Below, in pieces: positions 51,941 to 59,428 of a stretch of DNA of 64,000 bases. The position numbers were made by a program, and so were the translations under genes. Each line of letters starts with the position of its first letter. The first letter of the stretch is position 1. This DNA is from Microbacterium phyllosphaerae (GTDB lineage: Bacteria > Actinomycetota > Actinomycetes > Actinomycetales > Microbacteriaceae), in contig NZ_JAGIOA010000001.1 in NCBI RefSeq assembly GCF_017876435.1, positions 806,001 through 870,000 on the forward strand, given 5' to 3'. The notes under the pieces were generated by a model. That model was not told where the DNA came from. It did no database searches and saw nothing but the letters and a program-made list of their open reading frames with translations.

Positions 51941-53563
51941 TCAGGCGACCGCGGCCGCCTCGGAATCCGCACCCGGCGCACCCGCAGCGGGCGCGACGGT
52001 CTCGACAGGAACAGCAGCCGCGTCGGTGATCCGCGCGGCCATGCCCGCGAAGATGAACCCGTGGAACGGCAGCACGCCCAGCCAGTACAGGCGTCCGAGC
52101 AGTCCGCGGGGGAAGAACACGGCGCGCTGCTCGTAGCGTGAGCCGTCGCCGTCGGGCAGCGCCCTCAGCTCGAGCCAGGCCTCGCCCGGCACCTTCATCT
52201 CGGCGCGCAGGCGCAGCAGTCCACCGCTCGCAGGGGAGGAGTCGGTCGCCCGCCCCGGCTCTTCGACGGCCTCGACGCGCCAGAAGTCGATCGCGTCACC
52301 GACGCGGGCCTCGACCTTGCTGCGACGTCCGCGGCGCAGACCCACCCCTCCGACGAGGCGGTCCATCCACCCGCGCACGGCCCAGAGGAACTTCGACGAG
52401 TACCAGCCGTTGGATCCGCCGATGCCGATGATCACGCGCCACAGCCCGTCGACCGGTGCGGCGGTCTTCAGCTTGCGGGTGTCGGTGAACACGGTGCGTC
52501 CGGCCCAGTCGGGGTCGCTCGGAAGGGGATCGCTCGGGGCGCCCGAGACCTCGGCATCCTGCCAGCTCGTCTCGATCGTGTCGGCATCGACGCGACCCAG
52601 CGCCATCGCCACGGCCTTGCGGTAGGGCGTCAGCCCGCCCTCGGGCTTCGGGATCAGGTCGTCGATCGCGTGGTCCTTCACGATGCACTCGTTCTGCAGC
52701 GACGCCACGAGCGGACGTGCGATCGAGCGAGGGACCGGCGTCACGAGGTTCACCCAGTGCGATGCCAGCCCGGGGGTCAGCACGGGCAGTGCGGCGATCG
52801 CACGCTGACGCAGGCCCGCCTCGAGCGCGTACCCGTTCATCATCTGGCCGTAGCGCAGCACGTCAGGACCGCCGATGTCGACCGCGCGGTTGACGTCGGC
52901 ATCCACCCGCGCGGCGCCGAGCAGGTAGTGCAGCACGTCGCGCACGGCGATCGGCTGGATGCGGTTTCGCACCCACTTCGGCGCCGGCATGTACGGCAGC
53001 ACATCGGTGAGGTGGCGGATCATCTCGAAGGATGCCGAGCCCGAGCCGATCACGACCCCGGCCTGCAGCACCAGCGACGGCACGCCGGATTCGAGGAAGA
53101 TCTCGCCCACGCGCACCCGGGAGCGCAGATGCGGCGAGAGCTTCGCGTCTTCTGGATGCAGCCCGCCCAGATAGACGATGCGGCGCACGCCGGCCTTGGC
53201 CGCGGCATCCGCCACCGTCGTCGCCGCGCGCTCGTCGCTCTCTTCGAAGCCCTTGCCAGCGGTCATCGAGTGGATCAGGTAGTAGACGACGTCGGCGTCG
53301 GCCATGGCCTCGGCCACGGCATCCGCGTCATCCGCCGAGCCCTCGACGATCTCGCACTCCGCACCCCAGGGAAAGGATGCCGCCCGTGCGGCGTCTCGGG
53401 CGAGAGCGCGCACCCGGTACCCGGCGTTGAGGAGCCGCGGGGTGAGGCGGCCGCCGATGTATCCGGTGGCTCCGAGGACGAGCGCGCGCGGCGCGGATCC
53501 GTCTTCGCGGGGGAGGGCGCGCAGGGCCTCTTCGTGCCCGGTGGGCTGGGTGAGCTCGGTCAT
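51941..53563 (-). CDS. NAD(P)-binding protein with DUF2867
   Basis: 540 residues. The N-terminal 260 residues are an NmrA/SDR-like Rossmann domain (ALVLGATGYIGGRL, then LIHSMTAGKGFEESD and the QPIAVRDVLHYL block). The C-terminal 180 residues match DUF2867 (GLWRVIIGIGGSNGWY, YEQRAVFFPRGLLGRLYWLG). Such proteins are likely oxidoreductases or nucleotide-sugar/lipid-modifying proteins of unknown substrate. ATG 53563 is favoured because TACGCT (minus, 53575-53570) lies 6 bases upstream, giving a leaderless transcript. It diverges from the MarR-regulated small gene. Confidence 0.82.
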   Translation of the reverse strand: MTELTQPTGHEEALRALPREDGSAPRALVLGATGYIGGRLTPRLLNAGYRVRALARDAARAASFPWGAECEIVEGSADDADAVAEAMADADVVYYLIHSMTAGKGFEESDERAATTVADAAAKAGVRRIVYLGGLHPEDAKLSPHLRSRVRVGEIFLESGVPSLVLQAGVVIGSGSASFEMIRHLTDVLPYMPAPKWVRNRIQPIAVRDVLHYLLGAARVDADVNRAVDIGGPDVLRYGQMMNGYALEAGLRQRAIAALPVLTPGLASHWVNLVTPVPRSIARPLVASLQNECIVKDHAIDDLIPKPEGGLTPYRKAVAMALGRVDADTIETSWQDAEVSGAPSDPLPSDPDWAGRTVFTDTRKLKTAAPVDGLWRVIIGIGGSNGWYSSKFLWAVRGWMDRLVGGVGLRRGRRSKVEARVGDAIDFWRVEAVEEPGRATDSSPASGGLLRLRAEMKVPGEAWLELRALPDGDGSRYEQRAVFFPRGLLGRLYWLGVLPFHGFIFAGMAARITDAAAVPVETVAPAAGAPGADSEAAAVA

Positions 53564-53613
53564 GGGTGAAGCGTAGGCCGCATACCTGACTATTTCATCA
53601 GGCTGGCTATTCA

Positions 53614-53626
53614 CTAGTTCACCTAG
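53614..53626. promoter_or_regulatory. MarR-type operator, site 1
   Basis: CTAG-TTCAC-CTAG, 27 bases before ATG 53653. It is followed by TAATCTTT, almost the same flank as site 3 (57305-57317). Confidence 0.55.
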
Positions 53627-53652
53627 TAATCTTTACCGCGAGGAAGGTGATC

Positions 53653-53907
53653 ATGTCCCGAGCAACGAGTTCCCCCGCACGCGTCTCCCCAGATTCTTTC
53701 GACGCGACGTCTGCGCTCCCGACGGCGGTCAGTCTCGCACCGCTCCCCGCCAGCGAGGCCGTGGGGCGCGCGACCGGTATCGGCCGCGCGCCCCTGGTCA
53801 CCAAGAAATCGCCGCCCTGGCAGGCCGCAGGGATCGTCGGGATCATCGCCCTGATCGCCGCCGCGATGCTGCCGCTGATCGCTCAGATCCTCTCGCTCCC
53901 GCTGTGA
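53653..53907 (+). CDS. Small membrane protein
   Basis: 84 residues. A hydrophilic N-terminal 50 residues precede one membrane helix (GIVGIIALIAAAMLPLIAQI) at the C-terminus. GAGGAAGG lies 5 bases before ATG 53653. A CTAG/CTAG palindrome just upstream suggests control by the MarR protein encoded nearby. The CsbD-like gene follows after 59 bases. Function unknown. Confidence 0.6.
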   Translation: MSRATSSPARVSPDSFDATSALPTAVSLAPLPASEAVGRATGIGRAPLVTKKSPPWQAAGIVGIIALIAAAMLPLIAQILSLPL

Positions 53908-53966
53908 GCGCAGAGCAGACGCCCAGACCAACTGAAGACCACCGCTGATAAGAGAAAGGATCCCCC

Positions 53967-54140
53967 ATGGGACTCGATGACAAGATCAAGAACGCCGCTC
54001 AGGACCTCGCCGGCAAGGCGAAGGAGGCCGCCGGCAAGGTGACCGACAACGAGAAGCTGGAGGCGGAGGGCCGCGCCGACCAGGCGAAGGCCGACGTCAA
54101 GAAGGCCGGCGAGAACGTCAAGGACGCTTTCAACAGCTGA
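53967..54140 (+). CDS. CsbD-family stress-response protein
   Basis: 57 residues, too short for many gene finders. Lys/Ala/Asp/Glu-rich and helical: MGLDDKIKNAAQDLAGKAKE, then DNEKLEAEGRADQAKADVKK, the CsbD pattern of an intrinsically disordered general-stress protein. AGAAAGGA lies 7 bases before the ATG. A strong hairpin terminator follows at 54159. Probably induced together with the small membrane protein upstream. Confidence 0.8.
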   Translation: MGLDDKIKNAAQDLAGKAKEAAGKVTDNEKLEAEGRADQAKADVKKAGENVKDAFNS

Positions 54141-54158
54141 GACCAGCCACACAGTGCG

Positions 54159-54184
54159 GGGGAGGCGGCGACAGCCGCCTCCCC
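54159..54184 (+). terminator. Hairpin terminator after the CsbD gene
   Basis: GGGGAGGCGGC and GCCGCCTCCCC, 11 perfect pairs with a GACA loop, 18 bases after the CsbD stop. It has no long T-run, as often in high-GC actinobacteria. Confidence 0.65.
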
Positions 54185-54241
54185 GTCGTCTGTCCGGCCC
54201 GGCCTACGAGGCTGATCCGGCACGAGAGAGAAGATGACTGC

Positions 54242-55858
54242 ATGTCCGATCCAATGAAGACCGAGAATCTGACCCTGTGGCAGCGACTGCTCCGTCGCCT
54301 GCGACCGGCCAAGCAGGAGGAACTGCGGCGCCTCACCGTCGAGGACGTCACGGTGGTCGACCGTCCGATGCTCCGCCGCGCCGTCGCGGGCACCGTGGTC
54401 GGCAACCTCATGGAGTGGTACGACATCGGCGTCTACGGCTACCTCGCCGTCATCATCGGACGAGCGTTCCTGCCCGATGCGTCGGCCGGGGCGCAGTCGT
54501 TGTTCTCGCTCGGCGTCTTCGCCGTGACGTTCGTCGCGCGTCCGCTCGGCGGCATCGTGCTCGGCCAGCTCGGCGACCGGATGGGCCGCCAACGCGTCCT
54601 CGCATTCACGCTCATCATGATGGCCGCCGCGACGTTCCTGATCGGTGTCCTCCCCGACTTCTCGGTGATCGGCGTCTGGGCGCCGATCCTGCTGATCGTC
54701 CTCAAGCTCGCGCAGGGCTTCTCGACCGGTGGCGAGTATGCCGGCGCCACGACGTTCATCACCGAATACGCTCCCGACAAGCGCCGCGGCTTCTACGCCT
54801 CGCTGCTCGACCTCGGCTCGTACATGGGCTTCGCGATCGGTGCCGCGTTCGTGTCGATCCTGCAGCTCACGCTCTCGGCAGAGGTCATGCAGGGCTTCGC
54901 CTGGCGCATCCCGTTCCTCGTCGCGCTGCCGCTCGGACTCATCGCGATCTACTTCCGACTCAAGATCGAAGACACCCCCGCCTTCCAGGAGGCGCAGGAC
55001 TCGGCGAAGCGCGCGGCGGACGACGCCAAGGAATCCGCGGATGCTCCGAAGGGCGTCATCGCGCTGATCCGCGCATACTGGCGCGAGCTGCTCACCGCGT
55101 TCGTGCTCGTCGCCGCAGCGAACACGGTCGGCTACGCGCTCACGTCGTACATGCCGACCTACCTGACCGGCACCCTCGGCTACGACGAGGTGCACGGCAC
55201 GCTGCTCACGCTCCCCGTGCTCGTGGCGATGGCGCTCTGCATCCCTCTCACAGGCAAGCTCTCCGACCGCATCGGACGCAAGAGGGTGCTGTTCATCGGC
55301 TCGATCTCGGCGATCGTCCTGGCCGTGCCGTCGTTCCTGTTCATGATGCACGGCGAGATCTGGTCGACCCTTCTCGGCCTCGTGCTGCTCGCGTTCCCGG
55401 TGACGTTCTACGTCGCGAACCTCGCGTCGTCGCTGCCTGCCCTCTTCCCGACGTCCTCTCGCTACGGCGGCATGGGCATCTCGTACAACCTCGCCGTCGC
55501 GCTGTTCGCGGGTACGGCTCCGGTGGTGATGGAGGCGCTCGTGCAGATGACCGGGTCGTCGCTCGCACCGGCGTTCTACGTGATCGGCACCTCGATCGCC
55601 GGCTTCATCGCCGTGGTCGTGCTCAAGGAGTCGGCACGCAGGCCGCTGCCGGGTGCCATGCCGAGCGTGCAGACCGTCGAGGAGGCCGTCGAGCTCGTCG
55701 AGACCCAAGAGGAGAACCCCGACCTCGACCTCGACGAGCTCTTCCCCGAGCGCCTCGAGAACGCGGAGTACGTCGCGGAGCTGGCTGAGCAGGCCGAGCA
55801 GGCGGAAAAGGCAGAGCAGACCGAGGGGCAGACGGAAGGTCAGGCCGAAAAGGCCTGA
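54242..55858 (+). CDS. MFS transporter, MHS (ProP-like) family
   Basis: 538 residues with 12 helices. The family marks are GNLMEWYDIGVYGYLAV near 57-73, RPLGGIVLGQLGDRMGRQ (loop 2-3) and ARRSSPNTL-free periplasmic loops. The tail is about 70 residues, acidic and Glu/Gln-rich (EELVE, AEQAEQAEKAEQ), a coiled-coil-like extension as in the osmosensor ProP. Likely imports compatible solutes or organic acids with protons. It is downstream of the CsbD terminator and near the BCCT gene, supporting an osmotic-stress role. Confidence 0.85.
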   Translation: MSDPMKTENLTLWQRLLRRLRPAKQEELRRLTVEDVTVVDRPMLRRAVAGTVVGNLMEWYDIGVYGYLAVIIGRAFLPDASAGAQSLFSLGVFAVTFVARPLGGIVLGQLGDRMGRQRVLAFTLIMMAAATFLIGVLPDFSVIGVWAPILLIVLKLAQGFSTGGEYAGATTFITEYAPDKRRGFYASLLDLGSYMGFAIGAAFVSILQLTLSAEVMQGFAWRIPFLVALPLGLIAIYFRLKIEDTPAFQEAQDSAKRAADDAKESADAPKGVIALIRAYWRELLTAFVLVAAANTVGYALTSYMPTYLTGTLGYDEVHGTLLTLPVLVAMALCIPLTGKLSDRIGRKRVLFIGSISAIVLAVPSFLFMMHGEIWSTLLGLVLLAFPVTFYVANLASSLPALFPTSSRYGGMGISYNLAVALFAGTAPVVMEALVQMTGSSLAPAFYVIGTSIAGFIAVVVLKESARRPLPGAMPSVQTVEEAVELVETQEENPDLDLDELFPERLENAEYVAELAEQAEQAEKAEQTEGQTEGQAEKA

Positions 55859-55903
55859 TCGACCCGTCGGGCGGCCGGCCGATTCTCGGCTGGCCCTCGG
55901 CGA

Positions 55904-56461
55904 TCAGTCGTCGGAGGACTCGGACTCTTCGTGCGAGCGGATGACGTCGCGCAGCTCCTGATCGAGATCGGATGCCTCTTCGATCGCCGAGGTCATCCCG
56001 GCGAGGAAGTGGGTGACGATGCCGCGCTCTTCGTCGCTCATCTCGTCGACGAGCGCGAGCATCCGTCGATGCATCGCCCCGAGGGTCTCGCGCACCTCGT
56101 CGTCGCTGCTGACGGTCGGAACGACCACGCCGGCGCGGCGATCGGTCGGGTGCGGCTCGCGGCGGGCGTGGCCGCCCTTCTCGAGTCGATCGATCAGAGT
56201 GGTCGTCGATGCGGTCGAGATGTCGAGCATGCGGGCGATGTCGATCGGGCGCACGATGCGACCGGCCCGCTGCTCGCGCAGCAGGAAGCGCAGGGCCACC
56301 AGGTCGGTCTCGTTCATGCCCATCGACACGCGGGTGCGGGCGCGCATCGCCGTCTCGGCCGCGCGGTAGCGACGCAGCATGTTCAGGACGTCGACCGTGC
56401 TGGCGGTGCTCGATTCGGGGTACCAGTAGCCCGAGCGGCCGAACTCCTCAGGCTTCTCCAT
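55904..56461 (-). CDS. MarR-family transcriptional regulator
   Basis: 185 residues. The winged helix is at 65-130: LVALRFLLREQRAGRIVRPIDIA, LDISTASTTTLIDRLEKGGH (recognition helix) and RREPHPTDRRAGVVV (wing). Flanking helices form the dimer interface. The ATG shares one base with the stop of the preceding 85-residue gene (TGATG), so the pair is co-translated. A good candidate to bind the CTAG sites at 53614, 56784 and 57305. Confidence 0.82.
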   Translation of the reverse strand: MEKPEEFGRSGYWYPESSTASTVDVLNMLRRYRAAETAMRARTRVSMGMNETDLVALRFLLREQRAGRIVRPIDIARMLDISTASTTTLIDRLEKGGHARREPHPTDRRAGVVVPTVSSDDEVRETLGAMHRRMLALVDEMSDEERGIVTHFLAGMTSAIEEASDLDQELRDVIRSHEESESSDD

Positions 56462-56718
56462 CACGCCACCTCGCCGTCGTCGCTCAGAGAGTCCTGCTGC
56501 TCGCGCTCGTCGGCCTCGCGGGAGAGCATCTCAGCTGCACCGGACTCGACCTCGGCGGGAACGATCTGCAGGATGCCGCCGGTGATGGCGTCGTGCTCGG
56601 CGGTGACGATCTGGTCGAGTCGCCACGCGGGAACGGATGGAAAGCGTGCCCGGAGGCGATCGAGCATGTCGGTGTACGCGATGTACCCCGCATCCTCGAG
56701 TGTGAATCGCTCGACCAT
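56461..56718 (-). CDS. Small acidic protein co-transcribed with MarR
   Basis: 85 residues. Helix-rich and acidic (MVERFTLEDAGYIAYTDMLDRLRARFPSVP, shown here only by its opening, plus AAEMLSREADEREQQDS). No family recognised; it resembles small proteins of the DUF-type stress group. GGAAGGGAAG lies upstream of ATG 56718. It is first of two genes reading away from the MarR operator at 56784. Confidence 0.55.
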   Translation of the reverse strand: MVERFTLEDAGYIAYTDMLDRLRARFPSVPAWRLDQIVTAEHDAITGGILQIVPAEVESGAAEMLSREADEREQQDSLSDDGEVA

Positions 56719-56783
56719 GTCTTCCCTTCCCGCAGGTATCCATCTTCGCATCCGAAGAGAGTGCCTGGTCGCATTGGATTTCA

Positions 56784-56796
56784 CTAGCTCACCTGC
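56784..56796. promoter_or_regulatory. MarR-type operator, site 2
   Basis: CTAGCTCACCTGC, a degenerate copy of the CTAG-N5-CTAG motif, 41 bases before ATG 56837 and 66 bases from the divergent gene. Confidence 0.45.
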
Positions 56797-56836
56797 TTAC
56801 CTGATTGTCGAGTAGCATGGAGCTAGGGGGTGACAC

Positions 56837-57286
56837 ATGGCAAGCAGGACACAGCTGCAGACCACGGCGACCGAACTCGTCGCGAGAGTCGATGAGCTTC
56901 GTCGCGCCGAGGCGCAGCTGGGGCGTCGCCTCGCGGCCATGCGCGCGCCCAGCGACACCGATCGCGAAGCCATGCGGTTCATCACGGATGCTCCCACCGA
57001 CGCTCCGGCGACACCGGGCAGTCTGGCGGCTCACCTGAACGTGAGCACGGCGGCGATCACGAGCCTGCTGCGTCGTCTGCAGGAGCGCGGGCAGGTCGTC
57101 ATCGCCCCGCATCCGGCCGACGCCCGATCGAAGGTGCTGCGACCGTCTCTGCGCGATCTGCACTCGCCGGCAGACGAGCTCACGCAGCGCGTCGAGTCGC
57201 TCGCGAGCGAATTCACGCCCGGGCAGATCGACACCGTGACGCGCTTCCTGCGCCGCCTTTCGGAAGAGATCAACGACCTTCCTTGA
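56837..57286 (+). CDS. Second MarR-family regulator
   Basis: 149 residues. Winged helix at about 50-110: TPGSLAAHLNVSTAAITSLLRRLQERGQV (two helices of the HTH) and HPADARSKVLRPS (wing). The N-terminal helix and C-terminal helix (FTPGQIDTVTRFLRRLSEEI) should dimerise. AGGGGG lies 7 bases before the ATG. It diverges from the 85-residue/MarR operon across the site at 56784. Confidence 0.8.
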   Translation: MASRTQLQTTATELVARVDELRRAEAQLGRRLAAMRAPSDTDREAMRFITDAPTDAPATPGSLAAHLNVSTAAITSLLRRLQERGQVVIAPHPADARSKVLRPSLRDLHSPADELTQRVESLASEFTPGQIDTVTRFLRRLSEEINDLP

Positions 57287-57304
57287 GTCTCGACTGTCAT
57301 TTAG

Positions 57305-57317
57305 CTAGGTAACCTAG
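57305..57317. promoter_or_regulatory. MarR-type operator, site 3
   Basis: CTAGGT-A-ACCTAG, the most symmetrical copy, 40 bases before ATG 57358 and followed by TAATCTAT as at site 1. Confidence 0.6.
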
Positions 57318-57357
57318 TAATCTATCTATCAAGCGAAGTCTGGCTTGAGGAGAGATC

Positions 57358-57687
57358 ATGGGTCACCTGACGTACGGCAACACCGCAGCACCGATCGAGG
57401 TCGATGACGAGCTGCTGACGCATCTGCGTCTGGTGATCGTCACCAAGCTCCGGCGGAACGAGGCGTTCCCGCTCACGCTCCCCCTGGGTGACGGCGTGTC
57501 CGAGACGCTCTGGCTGCACGCATCCATTCCCCTGCGATTCGCGATCGAGGAGGAGGCGCCGATCGATCGCCCCCTGGTCGTCGCGATGATGAACGCCGCA
57601 AGCTCATCGGGCGGACTCGACGTCACGCGCGAGGAGTTCGCGCGATCGGCCGGTGGCTCTCGCCGGCTGCATGCGATGAGTGCGTGA
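57358..57687 (+). CDS. DUF7882-like small protein
   Basis: 109 residues. MGHLTYGNTAAPIEVDDELL at the start, FPLTLPLGDG in the middle and a Ser/Gly/Arg tail match small Microbacteriaceae proteins formerly labelled as DNA-ligase fragments (DUF7882). The function is not known and no ligase motif (KxDG) is present. GAGGAGAG sits 4-6 bases before the ATG. It follows MarR-type site 3 and continues into the next small gene after three bases. Confidence 0.65.
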   Translation: MGHLTYGNTAAPIEVDDELLTHLRLVIVTKLRRNEAFPLTLPLGDGVSETLWLHASIPLRFAIEEEAPIDRPLVVAMMNAASSSGGLDVTREEFARSAGGSRRLHAMSA

Positions 57688-57690
57688 CCC

Positions 57691-57981
57691 ATGTCGACTC
57701 GGATCAGAAACGCGGCCAAGGCCGTCACCAGCGCGCGCGTGCGTGCGGCATCGAGACCTCGGGGCCTCTGGGTCGAGGTCGAGCCCGGCTTCCACGTCGG
57801 CAATGATCGACGCCAGTTCCTCGGCTCGATCACCGGGACGCCCCTCGAGGGCTTCCGCGCGTTCGGCCCGCAGTCGGACTTCCTCGGGCAGTTCGACGAC
57901 CTCGACGTGGCGAAGGCGGCCGTGGCCACGGCTGCGTCGGGCGCGGTGGCTGCTCCGGAGGCGGAGCCGCAGCTGGGCTGA
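57691..57981 (+). CDS. Hypothetical protein
   Basis: 96 residues. A basic helical start (MSTRIRNAAKAVTSARVRAA) precedes a core with WVEVEPGFHVGNDRRQFLG and an Ala-rich tail. No family recognised. It starts three bases after the DUF7882-like gene stop and is probably co-transcribed with it. Confidence 0.6.
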   Translation: MSTRIRNAAKAVTSARVRAASRPRGLWVEVEPGFHVGNDRRQFLGSITGTPLEGFRAFGPQSDFLGQFDDLDVAKAAVATAASGAVAAPEAEPQLG

Positions 57982-58051
57982 GTCTCGGAGCAGGCGAGCG
58001 AACCTCTCCGGCTGGCGCTCGGCGCGAGTTTCCGACGGCCCGATTGGCGTG

Positions 58052-58057
58052 TACGGT
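58052..58057 (+). promoter_or_regulatory. -10 of the MFS gene, leaderless
   Basis: TACGGT, 7 bases before ATG 58065. It favours this start over the longer in-frame start at 58044. Confidence 0.55.
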
Positions 58058-58064
58058 CGTTGCT

Positions 58065-59288
58065 ATGACTTCGATCGAATCGATTCGACGACCGGCGCCG
58101 GATCGGGCCTCCCGACGTGCGCGCATCGCCGTCTCGGCGCTGTTCCTCACGAACGGCGCGCTGTTCGCCAACATCCTTCCGCGATACCCCGAGATCAAAT
58201 CCGCGCTCGGTCTCGACAACGTCGGATACGGTCTCGCGATCGCGGCCTTCCCCGCCGGAGCGATCGCCGCCGGCCTCCTCGCCGCGGTGCTGATCCGTCG
58301 GTTCGGCTCGGCCCGCATCGCCGTGTTCGGCACGATCGCCACAGGTCTCGGTCTGCTCGCCGCCGCCGTCGCCCCCTCCGGCATCCTGTTCGCCGTCGCG
58401 CTCCTGCTCGGCGGAGCATCCGATGCGATCACCGACGTCGCGCAGAACGCGCACGGGCTGCGCGTGCAGCGCCGCTACGGACGCTCGATCATCAACTCGT
58501 TCCACGCGATCTGGTCGATCGGCGCGGTGCTCGGCGGCGGAATGGCCGCCGCTGCGATCGCGCTGCAGCTGCCCCTCGGCGTGCACCTCGGCATCTCGAC
58601 CGCGGTCTTCGCAGCGGTGGCGTTCACCGCCCTCTGGTTCTGCCTTCCCGGCCGCGACGAAGAGGCGGATGCCGAGGCCACCGCCGAGCCCGTCGAGCTG
58701 CAGTCCGCGGTGCGCCGCGGCGTGAGCCCGCGCATCGTGATGATGGTCATCGCCCTCACGCTCATCGCGATGGCGGGTGCGATCGCCGAGGATGCCGGCA
58801 ACTCGTGGGCCACGCTGTATCTCAGTGAGTCGCTCGGTGCTGCGGCCGCGATCGCACCGCTCGGTTTCATCGCCCTGGTCGGCGCGCAGTTCATCGGACG
58901 GATGCTCGGCGACGGCATGACCGACCGCTTCGGCCAGCGCGCGGTCGCCAGGGTCGGCGGTCTGATCGCCGCGGGCGGTATGACCCTCGCCCTGATCTTC
59001 CCGAGCGTGCCCGGAACCATCGCGGGCTTCGCGGCGGTCGGCTTCGGCATCGCGACGCTCATCCCCGCGGCCATGCATGCCGCCGACGAGCTGCCGGGGC
59101 TGAAGCCGGGCGTGGGCCTCACGATCGTGTCGTGGCTGCTGCGACTCGGCTTCCTGCTCTCGCCGCCCTTCGTCGGCTTCATCGCCGATACCCAGAGCCT
59201 GCGCGCCGGGCTGATCGTGGCTCCCGCGGCGGCGTTGGTGGCGGTGGTGCTCGCCGGAGTGCTCGAGAAGCGCAAGGTTCGGGAGTAG
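58065..59288 (+). CDS. MFS transporter (sugar/drug exporter type)
   Basis: 407 residues with about 12 helices. The N-terminal loop (FLTNGALFANILPRYPEIKSAL), the helix 2-3 loop and GRMLGDGMTDRFGQRAVARVG near 283-303 mark an MFS fold of the YbjJ/FucP-like subfamily. The substrate is unknown. It is monocistronic; after its stop come 140 bases with the operator pair of the ABC importer. Confidence 0.82.
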   Translation: MTSIESIRRPAPDRASRRARIAVSALFLTNGALFANILPRYPEIKSALGLDNVGYGLAIAAFPAGAIAAGLLAAVLIRRFGSARIAVFGTIATGLGLLAAAVAPSGILFAVALLLGGASDAITDVAQNAHGLRVQRRYGRSIINSFHAIWSIGAVLGGGMAAAAIALQLPLGVHLGISTAVFAAVAFTALWFCLPGRDEEADAEATAEPVELQSAVRRGVSPRIVMMVIALTLIAMAGAIAEDAGNSWATLYLSESLGAAAAIAPLGFIALVGAQFIGRMLGDGMTDRFGQRAVARVGGLIAAGGMTLALIFPSVPGTIAGFAAVGFGIATLIPAAMHAADELPGLKPGVGLTIVSWLLRLGFLLSPPFVGFIADTQSLRAGLIVAPAAALVAVVLAGVLEKRKVRE

Positions 59289-59351
59289 GAATCACCGGCC
59301 TCTACAGTGGTGTGGAGGGGGTCTTCCCGCACCCTGCCGCGAGTTTTCGCA

Positions 59352-59418
59352 GTATACGTATTCAATCCTTGGATTTTCCTGGAATATAGGCTTCCCTAAG
59401 TCCGTTGCATACGTATAC
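59352..59418. promoter_or_regulatory. LacI-type operator pair and promoter of the ABC importer
   Basis: TATACGTAT at 59353-59361 and ATACGTATAC at 59409-59418 are CG-centred palindromes facing each other 57 bases apart. The second overlaps the -10 TACCAT (59416-59421), 7 bases before ATG 59429. It looks like repression with DNA looping by a LacI-family protein encoded elsewhere. Confidence 0.6.
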
Positions 59419-59428
59419 CATCAGCGTC

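Noticed and set aside
53999..55708. 569-residue minus-strand reading frame
   Set aside because: Antisense to CsbD and the MHS transporter, and highly charged low-complexity sequence.
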